Assembly (NCBI RefSeq): GCF_004526235.1 | Contig: NZ_CP038159.1 | Span: forward strand, 2,170,001 to 2,234,000 | Direction: 5' to 3' | Source: Sphingobacterium sp. CZ-2 | GTDB lineage: Bacteria > Bacteroidota > Bacteroidia > Sphingobacteriales > Sphingobacteriaceae | Length of the DNA: 64,000 nucleotides | In this document: one piece after another, positions 1 to 8,149 of the stretch | Numbering within the stretch: the first letter of the stretch is position 1 | Layout: the number at the start of each line of letters is the position of its first letter | Translations under genes and position numbers: made by a program | Notes under the pieces: model-generated | What the model was told of the DNA's origin: nothing | The model's database searches: none | What the model saw: the letters and a program-made list of their open reading frames with translations, nothing else

Positions 1-587
1 AAGGTCCCATAGATGCTGTACAAACTGGCTATACCTAAAAGAAAACCTAAATCCCCAATTCTATTGATGATAAAGGCCTTTTTATTGGCCTGAACTGCCG
101 ATTCTTTATGAAACCAGAACCCGATCAATAAATAGGAGGCAAATCCCACCAATTCCCAGGCAATATACATCAATAAGAGATTGTCTGCCATGGTTAACAA
201 AAGCATCGCAAAACAGAATAGGCTGAGGTACATCCAATACCGGTGTATGCCTGGATCCCCTTTCATATAGGCTCTCGAGTAGATATGAACGGGCAAAGCC
301 ACCAAACAAACGATCAATTGCATCAGGCTAGTCAGGTTGTTCAATAGGAAACCGATCTGAAAATCTTTGGTACCAATACTGAACCAAGTAAGGGCTTGAT
401 GCTGCGTGTCCTGGTTCCATATTTTTGGAAAGACCATGGTCGCACTGATCAAACAGCTCAATAATATCGCCAGGAGCGAGATGGTTCCCTGTTGTGATCT
501 CCTGCCGAGCATCGCTTGGATCAGGAAAGCAAGGAAGGGTAATATAACGACCAGTAGGCTGGCAACGATTGGCGATAGGTTCATCAT
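1..587 (-). CDS. nuoL: NADH-quinone oxidoreductase subunit L, 5' part only
   Basis: About 195 codons of the proton-pumping NuoL subunit of complex I; the rest lies beyond the left edge. The reading frame begins at an ATG at 587 (a second ATG follows directly at 584), 7 nt after the nuoK stop. The translation has several hydrophobic helices and the family-typical stretch around ADNLLLMYIAWELVGFASYL, followed by NKKAFIINRIGDLGF, which are characteristic of the Mrp-antiporter-like ND5/NuoL family. NuoL sits at the far end of the membrane arm of the enzyme. It is the last visible gene of the nuoH-I-J-K-L unit read right to left. Confidence 0.95.
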   Translation of the reverse strand, partial: MMNLSPIVASLLVVILPFLAFLIQAMLGRRSQQGTISLLAILLSCLISATMVFPKIWNQDTQHQALTWFSIGTKDFQIGFLLNNLTSLMQLIVCLVALPVHIYSRAYMKGDPGIHRYWMYLSLFCFAMLLLTMADNLLLMYIAWELVGFASYLLIGFWFHKESAVQANKKAFIINRIGDLGFLLGIASLYSIYGT

Positions 588-594
588 TTGCACA

Positions 595-900
595 TTAATC
601 TCTTAGGTCCGTAATATTATCCGGGTTAATGGATTTGTATTTTCTATACACATTCAAAATGATGGCCAATCCGACAGCAACAGCTGCAGCAGCCAGCACT
701 ATGGCAAAAAGAGCAAACACCTGTCCGCCATAATTGATCTTATCATACCTGCCGAATGCTACCAGATTCAAAATGGCGGCATTGATGATGAATTCGATTC
801 CTACCAAGATCATGATGGCGTTCCTTTTGGCCAATACCGCATATAATCCTATACAAAATAGACAAGCGGATACTACCAAGAAATGAGTTAAAGTAATCAT
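595..900 (-). CDS. nuoK: NADH-quinone oxidoreductase subunit K
   Basis: 101-residue, three-helix membrane subunit of complex I, the usual length for NuoK (ND4L). The conserved glutamate of helix 2 is present (E36 in ILVGIEFIINAA). The second membrane glutamate of the family, E72 in E. coli within LAAAEASIGLA, is replaced: the aligned stretch reads LAAAAVAVGLA with alanine at 73. The start ATG overlaps the nuoJ stop as ATGA (897-900), so translation is probably coupled. The C-terminus keeps the hydrophilic tail seen in bacterial NuoK. Identity is certain; how proton transfer works without the second glutamate is not. Confidence 0.96.
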   Translation of the reverse strand: MITLTHFLVVSACLFCIGLYAVLAKRNAIMILVGIEFIINAAILNLVAFGRYDKINYGGQVFALFAIVLAAAAVAVGLAIILNVYRKYKSINPDNITDLRD

Positions 901-1439
901 TGTTTATCCTCCTTTCTGGATAGATGGGCCGCCCCGATCAGTGCCATCAATAAAAAGATGGATATCACTTCAAAGGGAAGTAGATAATGGGTCATGAATT
1001 TGATGCCCAATTGATTGATATTATTGTCGGATGGTAAAATAACCTGCCCTTTATGTATATTTTGGGTGATCCAATTCGGGGTATGTTGTTGCCATTCGAT
1101 GATGCCATAGATCATCACGGCAAGAAATCCCAACGTTAAGAGAAGAGATTGCCAGTTGGGCATGGATAGGAATCTGGAGGATGTGTTTTGGAGATCCGCA
1201 AGCAGCTCCTTATTGGAGAGCATAAAGGCAAAGATCATTAGGATCAATACGCCACCCACATAGACCATGATCTGGGTAATGGCGACAAAATCAGCTAAGG
1301 CAAACAGGAACAATCCGGCCATACCGAACAACACCACGAAGAAAAGAAATAAGGCGCGTGCTGTATTTTTCAGGCTAACTACCAGCAGGGCAGAACCGAT
1401 CGCCAACACGGCAAAAGCATAGAACAATACTAATTCCAT
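897..1439 (-). CDS. nuoJ: NADH-quinone oxidoreductase subunit J
   Basis: 180 residues with about five hydrophobic helices, typical of NuoJ (ND6). The family-typical helix 3 region VAITQIMVYVGGVLILMIF is present at about residues 52-70; this helix carries the pi-bulge implicated in coupling quinone chemistry to proton movement. The start overlaps the nuoI stop by one base (TAATG arrangement at 1437-1441) and its own stop overlaps nuoK, so nuoI, nuoJ and nuoK form a tightly coupled translational block. The C-terminal end carries a short charged cytoplasmic tail. Confidence 0.96.
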   Translation of the reverse strand: MELVLFYAFAVLAIGSALLVVSLKNTARALFLFFVVLFGMAGLFLFALADFVAITQIMVYVGGVLILMIFAFMLSNKELLADLQNTSSRFLSMPNWQSLLLTLGFLAVMIYGIIEWQQHTPNWITQNIHKGQVILPSDNNINQLGIKFMTHYLLPFEVISIFLLMALIGAAHLSRKEDKQ

Positions 1440-2002
1440 TATTTAGCCTTTGCTGCCTCCTTTTCAGCTTGAAAACGGGTCCATTCTTCCTTGCGTTTTT
1501 GCACTTCCGCATCCGACATGTCAGAAAAAGTATAGGTTAGATCCGCCAGATTTGTGGTGCTGCGGTCGTAATTATCCGTCATAACGATGCATTCCGTAGG
1601 ACAAACCACTGTACATAATCCGCAATACATACATTTTGCCATATCGATCTCGAATTTGGCTGCATAAAGTCTCTTTACGCTTCCATCGGAGGTTTTTCCA
1701 ATGGCTTCTGGGGATTTGATGGATTCTATGGCAATACAATCCACCGGACATGCCTTGGCACATAAATCACAGACAATGCAATCGTCTATTTCTACATCCA
1801 ATTGATACCTGGCCACATCGGGGATCGGCATTTTTTCCGAAGGAAATTGAACGGTGGTCACACCTTCTTGTTTTTCGAAATAATTTTCCTGTTTAATGTC
1901 CAGGGAGGTTCTTGATTTTCGGGCACTAAAAAGGTGGGCCACCGTTAAGCTGAGTCCCTTTATGGCCGTAGCCAATCCTTTTAGTGTAGATTTGATAATC
2001 AT
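1439..2002 (-). CDS. nuoI: NADH-quinone oxidoreductase subunit I (2x 4Fe-4S ferredoxin)
   Basis: 187 residues. Two 4Fe-4S binding motifs are visible: C75-x2-C78-x2-C81-x3-C85-P and C124-x2-C127-x2-C130-x3-C134-P. These hold clusters N6a and N6b, which carry electrons from the peripheral arm towards the quinone site. A basic N-terminal stretch of about 30 residues probably lies on the membrane surface. The gene lies 17 nt after nuoH. NuoI is a peripheral-arm subunit, so its presence in this unit implies that the remaining peripheral subunits (B, C, D and possibly E, F, G) are encoded elsewhere in the genome. Confidence 0.97.
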   Translation of the reverse strand: MIIKSTLKGLATAIKGLSLTVAHLFSARKSRTSLDIKQENYFEKQEGVTTVQFPSEKMPIPDVARYQLDVEIDDCIVCDLCAKACPVDCIAIESIKSPEAIGKTSDGSVKRLYAAKFEIDMAKCMYCGLCTVVCPTECIVMTDNYDRSTTNLADLTYTFSDMSDAEVQKRKEEWTRFQAEKEAAKAK

Positions 2003-2019
2003 GTTAACCTATCAATATT

Positions 2020-3093
2020 TTAAACCATCACTGTAATTCGCCAAATCCCGGAAATGGCCATGCAAAGAAAGGCTACTGGGATTAAGATCTTCCAACATAA
2101 GACCATAAGTTGATCAGCACGGAACCTCGGAAGGGTCCAGCGGATCCATATCTGCACGGCTACAATGAACAACGATTTGATCAAAGTCCAGAAAATACCC
2201 CAATAAAGTCCAGTGGTCCAATCGGCCAAACGTACATTCCCAATATTGGGAAGGGGACTGTTCCATGCGCCCAAGAAGATCACCACGCCCAGCATCGCGA
2301 CCAAGAACATCATGGCGTATTCCGCCAGGAAAATAAAGGCAAAACGGATACCACCATATTCGGTATGGAAACCTCCGATCAGTTCACTTTCCGCCTCAGG
2401 GATATCAAAAGGTGCTCTATTGCATTCTGCAAGGGAAGCAATGAAAAAGATGACATAGCTCACCAAGAGATGCGGTGCCTGGAAAACATTCCAGGATAAG
2501 ATACCCCCTATATCCTTCACATTCCAGATGCCTAAGAAAAACAGGTCTTGTTCACTATAAATCCCTTGATTGAGGGCAATTTCGTTCAGATTAAGGGTTT
2601 GGGTGATCATCACCGCAGCAATCAAAGATAATCCTACCGGTAATTCATAGGATATCATCTGCGCGATGGCACGAATTGATCCCAAAAGGGAATATTTGTT
2701 GTTTGAGCCCCATCCGGCCATCAGAATACCAATAGCATCGATGGAAACCACCGCCATAATAAAAAATAAACCGGTGTGTGTATTTGCTGGAACAAAATCG
2801 GCAGCCCAAGGAACGACCGAGAAACCAACAAAAACCGCCACAAAAATCAGGATAGGGGCAACGGCAAAGAGGATTCTATCCGCTGCTGCTGGAGAAATAA
2901 ATTCTTTTTGAAGGAGTTTGAGGATATCCGCAAAGGTTTGGAGCAATCCAAATTTACCGGTTTCCATTGGCCCTAATCGATCCTGTACAAAACCTGCAAT
3001 CTTACGCTCCGCATATACTGCAAAAAGCGTGAATAAAGCAATAAAAAGGAATATTGCGACTGGGGTAAGGATATGGATAAAAAGGGAACTCAA
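2020..3093 (-). CDS. nuoH: NADH-quinone oxidoreductase subunit H
   Basis: 357 residues with eight predicted membrane helices, the usual size of NuoH (ND1), which forms the quinone chamber together with NuoB and NuoD. Recognisable family blocks are ERKIAGFVQDRLGPM near residue 30 and the acidic loop RAPFDIPEAESELIGGFHTE near residue 228, which lies close to the quinone entrance. This is the first gene of the transcription unit here: a full Bacteroidota-type promoter lies 32-64 bp upstream and the next gene to the right is divergent, so nuoG does not precede it. Confidence 0.97.
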   Translation of the reverse strand: MSSLFIHILTPVAIFLFIALFTLFAVYAERKIAGFVQDRLGPMETGKFGLLQTFADILKLLQKEFISPAAADRILFAVAPILIFVAVFVGFSVVPWAADFVPANTHTGLFFIMAVVSIDAIGILMAGWGSNNKYSLLGSIRAIAQMISYELPVGLSLIAAVMITQTLNLNEIALNQGIYSEQDLFFLGIWNVKDIGGILSWNVFQAPHLLVSYVIFFIASLAECNRAPFDIPEAESELIGGFHTEYGGIRFAFIFLAEYAMMFLVAMLGVVIFLGAWNSPLPNIGNVRLADWTTGLYWGIFWTLIKSLFIVAVQIWIRWTLPRFRADQLMVLCWKILIPVAFLCMAISGIWRITVMV

Positions 3094-3124
3094 TCTTCTT
3101 TTTAGATTAATTCTTAATTAAGGA

Positions 3125-3157
3125 CAAACATACGGAAAACGTACGAATTACCTCAAA
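3125..3157 (-). promoter_or_regulatory. Promoter of the nuoHIJKL unit
   Basis: Read on the minus strand: TTTG (3157-3154), a 21-nt spacer, then TATGTTTG (3132-3125). This matches the Bacteroidota primary-sigma consensus (-33 TTTG, -7 TAnnTTTG, spacer about 19-21). Transcription would start near 3118, giving a leader of about 25 nt before the nuoH ATG at 3093. Confidence 0.75.
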
Positions 3158-3269
3158 AATATTATAAAATATACTAGTTTAGTAGATATTATTTAGGGTA
3201 ATTTAGTAGCACTTCGTTCAAACATTTCGTCTTTAGGAGAGTATTAATAAAAGAAATAAGAAAATCACT

Positions 3270-4052
3270 ATGAAAAAAACAATTTTTAGTATGCTAGCTG
3301 TAGCCAGCTTGATCTTTTCAAGCTGTAGTACATCCAAACAAGTTACAGCAGATGAATCAGCTGACATCGCTAAAATCACCGGTAAGAAATGGCAATTAGT
3401 GGAATTGGGTGGGAAACCAGTAGCCGCTGAGGTGAATGGTAAGATGCCTTATTTGGAGTTTTTGCATGAGGCTGGACGTTATTCGGCCAATGGGGGTTGT
3501 AATACACTGAATGGGGAATTTCAATTCGCAAAGAACAATAAAATATATTTTACGAGAGGGATATCAACGATGATGGCCTGCGAGAATATGGAGATTGAAA
3601 GGGGCTTGGGGCAATCCTTGCAACAGGCGGATAATTATACGTTTGCAGATGGGGTGTTGTCTTTAAATCAAGGTCGTAAAGCTCCTTTGGCGCGATTTAA
3701 GGAGATTTCTTCAGATGTTTCCGTTGCTGGGACTTGGGAGTTGGATTATATCGCTGGATCAAATAAACCTTTCAATGAATTGTTTCCAGGGAAGAAGCCG
3801 ACTATGGTGATTCAGGCTGGATCTTCGAAGGTTTCAGGAAATGGGGGATGTAATAATTATGGAAGTAATATGAGCTTGGATGGTAGGAAAGTGAATTTCA
3901 GTGGGATTTTTTCTACGAAGATGGCTTGCAAGGGTGATGGAGAGCCTTTGTATTTTTCAACGTTGGAGAAAGTGAATGTGATGAGTGTGAACGGGGATGC
4001 AATGACGTTGATAATTGGCGATATTGCGGTGATGAGGTTTAAGAGGAAGTAA
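3270..4052 (+). CDS. Lipoprotein with two META (HslJ-like) domains
   Basis: 260 residues. The N-terminus is a lipoprotein signal peptide with lipobox FSSC and lipidated Cys19. Two tandem META/HslJ-type domains follow, at about residues 35-140 and 150-258: both carry a W-x-L start (KWQLVEL; TWELDYI), a GGCN motif (NGGCNTLNG; GNGGCNNYG) and a later mac or mack segment (STMMACENME; STKMACKGDG). E. coli HslJ is a heat-inducible outer-membrane lipoprotein linked to novobiocin resistance; the exact role in this phylum is unknown. It probably sits in the outer membrane or periplasm. It is divergent from nuoH and convergent with ispG. Cytosine on the sense strand drops sharply towards the 3' end. Confidence 0.88.
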   Translation: MKKTIFSMLAVASLIFSSCSTSKQVTADESADIAKITGKKWQLVELGGKPVAAEVNGKMPYLEFLHEAGRYSANGGCNTLNGEFQFAKNNKIYFTRGISTMMACENMEIERGLGQSLQQADNYTFADGVLSLNQGRKAPLARFKEISSDVSVAGTWELDYIAGSNKPFNELFPGKKPTMVIQAGSSKVSGNGGCNNYGSNMSLDGRKVNFSGIFSTKMACKGDGEPLYFSTLEKVNVMSVNGDAMTLIIGDIAVMRFKRK

Positions 4053-4074
4053 TTATCGTTGCTGGGAGGCTTGG

Positions 4075-4285
4075 CGTCATTGCGAGGAGGTACGACGAAG
4101 CAATCTTTCGATTAGGATAAGCTAGACTTTCTTTCCATGTCATCCTGAGCGTAGTCGAAGGATCTGTACGCTGGTAAACGAACAGATGGTTCGACTGCGC
4201 TCACCATGACATGGGTAAAGATTGCTTCGTTCCTCGCAATGACGTACAGTTCCTCGCGATTACGCCAAGCCTCCTCGCAATGACG
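4075..4285. repeat. Family A nested palindromic repeat, locus A1 (long form)
   Basis: Outer arms CGTCATTGCGAGG...GAAGCAATCTTT (4075 onward) and its inverted partner AAAGATTGCTTCG...CCTCGCAATGACG (ending 4244). Between them is a second palindrome: GTCATCCTGAGCGTAGTCGA (from 4139) against TCGACTGCGCTCACCATGAC (to 4210). Two further degenerate CCTCGCAATGACG units follow up to 4285. It fills the gap between the convergent META lipoprotein gene and ispG. Confidence 0.92.
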
Positions 4286-4314
4286 CAAAGCCTACTCCCA
4301 ATAACTTCTACTTT

Positions 4315-6330
4315 CTACCCTTCCATCTCCACCCAAAGTCCATCAGACTTAATAATCTCAATCAACTCATCCAATGCATTCGCTGAAGAAACATTTTTCT
4401 TCACCACCTGCTTCCCTCTATACAACGTTATCTTATCCGGGCCAGCACCTACATACCCATAATCCGCATCAGCCATCTCACCCGGTCCATTCACAATACA
4501 ACCCATAATCCCAATTTTCAATCCTTTCAAGTGGTTAGTCCTACTTCTTATCATCTGCGTAGTTTCCTGCAGATCAAACAAAGTCCTACCACAACTCGGG
4601 CAAGAAATATATTCCGTTTTAGAGATCCTAGACCTTGTAGCTTGCAAAATCCCAAAAGATACCGAAGCAATCTTATCAGTTGGAGTCGCTGGGCTATCCA
4701 ACCAAATCCCAGACCCCAATCCATCGATCAATAACGCACCAAAATCAGTCGCAGCATAGAGCTGTATCTTCGAGATCGGTTCCTCCGGATCCATAATGTC
4801 TCCCATTGGTCCCGAAAATTCTTCCACCGCATAACTTCTCTTCAAAATCACCGGATTATCAATTCCGATTTCCTGGAGGTTCGCAAAAAACTGACGCTGA
4901 TCCGCCATACCATGCAGATGATCGGTCTCCAAGATAAAAACCACAGTTTTATCGATGGCCAATTGCGCAAAAGCTTCGGATTGCAGCTCATCATTGCTGA
5001 TATAGATCAGGTTCATGGCAGCATCCTTTTCCTTGGCTTCATTAAATTCCTCCAAAGAATAGATCGGATGCATGTTTGCCTTATTGCTTAAACCCAACCA
5101 GGTTTTATAATTATATAGCTGTTTCAGGTTGCCAGGCATAGTAAACGAAGGCAATTGATCGCCCAGGTAAACAAAATCTACCGATTGGTCGCCCATATGG
5201 TATTTATCCAACACCGCATCGTATTTATAGCCTACTTCCGTAAGGATAAAAGGATCTTTTAGGTTTTTCTGTGTGATATCCACCACAATCCTCGGCACCA
5301 AAGAACCCCCAATAAAGGCGTTTACCTCCGAAGACTCATATCTTTTGGTCTCTCTTGATACCGATGGCAATTGCAGGATTTCCCGTTTGGGTTCAGATTC
5401 AATGGCTGCTTTCCGATTGCTGTAGCGGTTTACCAAAGCAATGGCTACTGGAGCTTCCTTCTCCGGTTCTTCCGTCAAAGAAACACGCACGGTATCGCCA
5501 AGTCCATCCTCCAACAAGGTCCCGATCCCCACTGCCGATTTAATCCGGCCATCCTCGCCATCACCAGCTTCCGTAACGCCAAGATGCAAAGGATAATTCA
5601 TGTTCTCGGCAACCATTTTCTCGACCAACAAGCGATAAGCCTGCACCATCACCTGTGGATTGGAAGATTTCATGGAAACCACCAAGTTGTAGTAATTCAG
5701 ATCCTCACAGATTCGGATGAATTCCAAGGCCGACTCCACCATGCCTTCTGGGGTATCTCCATAACGGCTCATGATGCGGTCCGACAAAGAACCATGGTTG
5801 GTTCCGATACGCATGGCAGTACCATATTCCTTACAGATACCCACCAATGGCGCGAATTTCTTATAGATCCTATCCAACTCTGCTTGATAAGCGGCATCGG
5901 TATAATCGATCTGGTCGAACTTCTTCTTATCGGCATAATTACCTGGATTCACGCGCACTTTTTCCACGATCCTCGCCGCTACTTCCGCAGCATTCGGCGT
6001 GAAATGTATATCCGCCACCAAAGGGACTTGATAACCTCTGTAGCGTAATTCTTTCTTGATGTTTGCTAGATTTTCGGCTTCCTTGATGCTAGGAGCCGTA
6101 ATGCGGACATACTCACATCCTGCATCCACCATCTTGATGGTCTGTTCCACCGAACCCATGGTATCCATGGTGTCCACTGTCGTCATACTCTGGATGCGGA
6201 TAGGTTGATTTCCACCCATGGGAATATCCCCAATCTGTACTTCTCTCGTCAAAAACCGACTATACGTTGTTTTTGAATTACAATATCCCCCTGCTAATTC
6301 TGATGATTTCAAGCTGTCCATACCGCACAA
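4315..6330 (-). CDS. ispG: 4-hydroxy-3-methylbut-2-enyl diphosphate synthase, long form
   Basis: 671 residues. IspG (GcpE) reduces 2-C-methyl-D-erythritol 2,4-cyclodiphosphate to HMBDP in the MEP pathway of isoprenoid synthesis, using a 4Fe-4S cluster. An N-terminal TIM barrel begins near residue 30. A large insert domain of about 250 residues follows, as in the plant, Chlamydia and Bacteroidota form (the E. coli enzyme has about 370 residues). The C-terminal cluster domain shows ligands C577-x2-C580 (CPSCGR) and C611 with GCIVNGPGE, including the fourth ligand E618. An alternative start is Met4 at 6321. The gene stands alone. Sense-strand cytosine falls from about 19% near the 5' end to about 8% at the 3' end next to repeat A1. 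Confidence 0.97.
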   Translation of the reverse strand: MCGMDSLKSSELAGGYCNSKTTYSRFLTREVQIGDIPMGGNQPIRIQSMTTVDTMDTMGSVEQTIKMVDAGCEYVRITAPSIKEAENLANIKKELRYRGYQVPLVADIHFTPNAAEVAARIVEKVRVNPGNYADKKKFDQIDYTDAAYQAELDRIYKKFAPLVGICKEYGTAMRIGTNHGSLSDRIMSRYGDTPEGMVESALEFIRICEDLNYYNLVVSMKSSNPQVMVQAYRLLVEKMVAENMNYPLHLGVTEAGDGEDGRIKSAVGIGTLLEDGLGDTVRVSLTEEPEKEAPVAIALVNRYSNRKAAIESEPKREILQLPSVSRETKRYESSEVNAFIGGSLVPRIVVDITQKNLKDPFILTEVGYKYDAVLDKYHMGDQSVDFVYLGDQLPSFTMPGNLKQLYNYKTWLGLSNKANMHPIYSLEEFNEAKEKDAAMNLIYISNDELQSEAFAQLAIDKTVVFILETDHLHGMADQRQFFANLQEIGIDNPVILKRSYAVEEFSGPMGDIMDPEEPISKIQLYAATDFGALLIDGLGSGIWLDSPATPTDKIASVSFGILQATRSRISKTEYISCPSCGRTLFDLQETTQMIRSRTNHLKGLKIGIMGCIVNGPGEMADADYGYVGAGPDKITLYRGKQVVKKNVSSANALDELIEIIKSDGLWVEMEG

Positions 6331-6349
6331 AGTTAGCTATTTTTAAAAG

Positions 6350-7252
6350 TTAATAGCGTAAAATGGTCAATGAATTTGCTGCGCCATCCACTTTGATCGT
6401 ATAGCGGCTGTTGGATTTATCGTATCCCGAAGTTTTTCGGATCTTATCATCGCTGAAATCCACATCTTCAAATTTATTGCTGGACAGAAAAGAGTCGGTT
6501 TCAACGCTACAATCGGCTCCCTTCGGCAAAAATAACTTGATGCTGGAAGCAGCGGTGTTGATATCGATTAAATGATCGCCCTCGATCGGAACAGGAAGGT
6601 ACATGTCCAAACTGGTCGCACCCGAATTGATGCTCAAGGATCCCAATTTCAGTTTCTTGAAATCAGCACTGATGCTGGCCGCACCGATATTGTATTCCAG
6701 ATCCCAGATATGATTCGGGTTCAAACCTACAAAAATCTTGTTCTTGGCGTATTTGCTGGACTTGATCTGCGTATTTATCGTGAAGTTATTGATTTCATCC
6801 GTATTGCTCAACGAAAGGGAAGAGTTAGGGCTATCGGTGCTTGCACGGAAAAGGGAATCCGTACTGATGTCGGTATTCATGATGTACTTAGCTGCCCCAC
6901 CATTAAATTTAAGGGTAATACGTTCAGCGATTCCTTCCGAAGATTTACCTATCGAGTTGGCAGGAATAAATTCGGCATCATCACTAACTGCTGTAAACGA
7001 ATCAAAGATGGTGTCTTTTGACGTTACGCCCTGATAAAAGATAAAGGAACAGATGATGATGTTACAGGCAGCAAGGATCCAGGCGGTATTCTTGCGGTTC
7101 TGCAATAAAAAACCTATACCAATGGATACCAACAATAAAGGCCAATATTTAATGGCACCAATAAAGTTAAAGTCGATGACATGCAGGTTATGAAGGAGGA
7201 CAACCAGTCCAATAAAGACTAGCCAGATGCCTGTTGCTATTTTGTTGTTCAT
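6350..7252 (-). CDS. LiaF/DUF5668-type membrane protein
   Basis: 300 residues. The first 75 residues carry about four short hydrophobic segments with the pattern of the DUF5668/LiaF transmembrane domain (GIWLVFIGLVVLLHNLHV, KYWPLLLVSIGIGFLL). The remaining 220 residues form a beta-rich soluble domain with repeated hydrophobic strands, resembling the C-terminal domain of LiaF or the toastrack fold of DUF4097. Such proteins are linked to envelope-stress sensing in Firmicutes; in this phylum the function is not established. It lies 20 bp from ispG on the same strand and may share its transcript. No two-component genes are next to it. Confidence 0.75.
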   Translation of the reverse strand: MNNKIATGIWLVFIGLVVLLHNLHVIDFNFIGAIKYWPLLLVSIGIGFLLQNRKNTAWILAACNIIICSFIFYQGVTSKDTIFDSFTAVSDDAEFIPANSIGKSSEGIAERITLKFNGGAAKYIMNTDISTDSLFRASTDSPNSSLSLSNTDEINNFTINTQIKSSKYAKNKIFVGLNPNHIWDLEYNIGAASISADFKKLKLGSLSINSGATSLDMYLPVPIEGDHLIDINTAASSIKLFLPKGADCSVETDSFLSSNKFEDVDFSDDKIRKTSGYDKSNSRYTIKVDGAANSLTILRY

Positions 7253-7409
7253 TGTTTATTTGTTTTGTTGTCGTCAAAACTAGTACGATTATACAAATTA
7301 ATTAACTGAAAATAGGCTATGTTGCCTAAATTTTCGGTAAATGAATTAGATTTGTCGGTGAAATAATTCCACAGAATTGTTATCTTGAACGGATGCTAAA
7401 TATATTGAT

Positions 7410-8144
7410 ATGATATTCTACTATATCGGCGACTACATATTGTTGTTGAAGAAGGTTTTTCGGAAACCCGAAAAATGGAAAATTTACTGGAAGGAAGTCC
7501 TCCATGAGATGAGTGATATTGGTGTGGGTTCTTTGGGCTTGATCCTGATTATTTCCACCTTTATCGGGGCGGTAATGACCATGCAGATTGCCTTTCAATT
7601 GGTTTCCGACCTGATCCCAACCTCGGTTATCGGTTCGATCAACCGTGACTCTAATATTTTGGAACTTGGACCTACCATCTCTGCCTTGGTTTTGATGGGA
7701 AAGGTGGGGTCCTCCATTTCTTCCCAGATTGGTTCCATGCGGGTAACCGAGCAGATCGATGCACTGGAAATCATGGGGATAAACGCGGCGGGATACCTCA
7801 TCCTTCCGAAGATCATAGCTGGGGTCATCATGGTGCCTGTTTTGGTAACAGTGGCTATCTTTTGTGCTATCGTAGGTGGTCTTATTGGCGGGTCGCTCTC
7901 CGGAGCTGTGACCGTGGATGATTATAATGAAGGTATCCGATCCGGATTCAATGGTTTTACGGTAGCTGTAGCTATGGTAAAAGCTTTTGTATTTGGTTTT
8001 ATCATCACTTCGGTGCCGGCATACAAAGGTTTTAATGTACGTGGTGGGGCTTTGGAAGTTGGACAAGCAGGTACCAGAGCAGTTGTGATTGGTTGTATTA
8101 CCATTCTTGCCTGTGACTATTTGATAACTGCTTTAATGTTGTAA
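7410..8144 (+). CDS. mlaE: MlaE-type ABC transporter permease
   Basis: 244 residues with five or six helices and the MlaE/TrnPerm family pattern (LILIISTFIGAVMTMQIAFQL, LGPTISALVLMGKVGSSISSQIGSMRVTEQIDAL). This permease moves phospholipids between inner and outer membranes together with the ATPase MlaF and the substrate-binding MCE protein MlaD. mlaF follows after 5 nt. No MCE-domain gene follows here, unlike the usual E-F-D order, so the binding component must be encoded elsewhere or be missing. Confidence 0.9.
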   Translation: MIFYYIGDYILLLKKVFRKPEKWKIYWKEVLHEMSDIGVGSLGLILIISTFIGAVMTMQIAFQLVSDLIPTSVIGSINRDSNILELGPTISALVLMGKVGSSISSQIGSMRVTEQIDALEIMGINAAGYLILPKIIAGVIMVPVLVTVAIFCAIVGGLIGGSLSGAVTVDDYNEGIRSGFNGFTVAVAMVKAFVFGFIITSVPAYKGFNVRGGALEVGQAGTRAVVIGCITILACDYLITALML

Positions 8145-8149
8145 TGTAA

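Noticed and set aside
2110-2499. 129-residue open frame antisense to nuoH
   Set aside because: Shadow frame within nuoH without any recognisable feature.
5371-6048. 225-residue open frame antisense to ispG
   Set aside because: It lies fully inside a well-conserved gene on the other strand and shows no domain pattern.
7380-8066. 228-residue open frame antisense to mlaE
   Set aside because: Antisense to an intact permease gene; the His-rich composition reflects the reverse complement of hydrophobic codons.
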